NCBI GenBank assembly: GCA_905236295.1
Contig: CAJOQF010000354.1
Coordinates: 1-5,736, forward strand
From: an uncultured Eubacterium sp.
Lineage (GTDB): Bacteria > Bacillota > Clostridia > Lachnospirales > Lachnospiraceae
Direction: 5' to 3'
Length of the DNA: 5,736 bases
Numbering within the stretch: the stretch's first letter is position 1; every line of letters begins with the position of its first letter. The translations under genes were made by a program, and so were the position numbers. The notes under the pieces were generated by a model that was not told the origin of the DNA, did no database searches, and worked only from the letters and a program-made list of their open reading frames with translations. Below, in pieces: positions 5,540 through 5,736 of this stretch.

Positions 5540-5571
5540 CTGTTTTTATATGATAAACAGGCTGTGCTGTT
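5540..5571 (-). repeat. Overlapping, mutually exclusive inverted repeats in the rpsP leader
   Basis: In the minus-strand RNA, CTGTTT (5560 to 5555) can pair downstream with AAACAG (5545 to 5540), a 6-bp stem with a 9-nt loop. Its first five bases can instead pair upstream with AACAG (5571 to 5567), a 5-bp stem with a 6-nt loop. The two hairpins share one strand and exclude each other. They lie 32-63 nt before the rpsP start. The pairing is visible in the sequence; any regulatory role is speculation, since the stems are short and no T-tract follows. Confidence 0.3.
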
Positions 5572-5616
5572 GTATCCTTACTAATCTCCCCTCGACAGGC
5601 TCAGGGATCGGATCGA

Positions 5617-5736
5617 TCAAAACGGAAGCTTTAATCCTCCGAGGTTGAAGCCACCCAGACCGCCGCGTCTCTTGCCGCCTTTTCCGGTCATCTGCTTCAT
5701 CATCTTTCTGCCCTGCTCGAACTGCTTCACAAGACG
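5617..5736 (-). CDS. ffh: Signal recognition particle protein Ffh, C-terminal end
   Basis: A frame entering from the right edge encodes the last 39 residues and ends at TGA (plus 5617-5619). It begins RLVKQFEQGRKMMKQM, the end of the methionine-rich M domain, and continues into the basic, glycine-rich tail GKGGKRRGGLGGFNLGG, then LKLPF. This ending is typical of Clostridial Ffh, the SRP54 homologue that binds 4.5S/6S RNA and signal peptides and delivers nascent chains to FtsY at the membrane. The NG GTPase domain and most of the M domain lie outside the window. Its place directly upstream of rpsP and khpA matches the conserved ffh–rpsP–khpA order and supports the call. An intrinsic terminator is not seen after the stop, consistent with read-through into rpsP. 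Confidence 0.9.
   Translation of the reverse strand, partial: RLVKQFEQGRKMMKQMTGKGGKRRGGLGGFNLGGLKLPF

Noticed and set aside
5591..5604. CCCT/AGGG pairing after ffh as a terminator between ffh and rpsP.
   Set aside because: Only four pairs across a wide loop with no T-run; the conserved gene order favours co-transcription.

Overview
The window looks like chromosomal DNA of a Firmicute, most likely a Clostridia member of the Lachnospiraceae type. This rests on moderate-to-low GC, strong AGGAGG-like ribosome binding sites, the ffh–rpsP–khpA gene order and the appearance of the S16 and Ffh C-terminal sequences. The assignment is inference from remembered family features; no database search was run. 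The content is mainly ordinary: transporters, a HAD phosphatase and translation/RNA housekeeping genes. I see no phage, transposon, CRISPR array, toxin-antitoxin or defence locus, and nothing I would call a new multi-gene system. The unusual points are regulatory and architectural.

Layout, left to right. A 43-residue C-terminal fragment of an unrecognised protein (+) ends at 134 and is followed by a compact GC-rich block with two hairpins. A textbook extended -10 promoter then drives a DHA2-like MFS transporter (+). A bidirectional terminator separates it from a convergent DUF2798-type membrane protein (-), whose mRNA leader contains a 10-bp inverted repeat able to hide its own Shine-Dalgarno sequence. 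Upstream of that lies an AEC-family (auxin efflux carrier-like) permease (-). The AEC gene is divergent from a Cof-type HAD phosphatase (+), and an operator-like dyad sits in the promoter gap between them.

The HAD gene runs head-on into tcdA (-), the tRNA t6A dehydratase gene. Their stop codons are directly adjacent in the palindrome TGATCA, with no intergenic base and no terminator between them. To the right are khpA (KH-domain RNA chaperone), rpsP (ribosomal protein bS16) and the 3' end of ffh (SRP54 homologue), all on the minus strand and transcribed ffh→rpsP→khpA. A strong terminator has the khpA stop codon in its loop, so the usual continuation of this operon (rimM–trmD–rplS) is absent here and tcdA takes its place.

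Functional reading. The right third is a translation and protein-targeting cluster: SRP, the 30S subunit, an RNA chaperone and a tRNA modification enzyme. The left two thirds are independently transcribed membrane transporters and one phosphatase, with no adjacent regulator and nothing that fixes a substrate.
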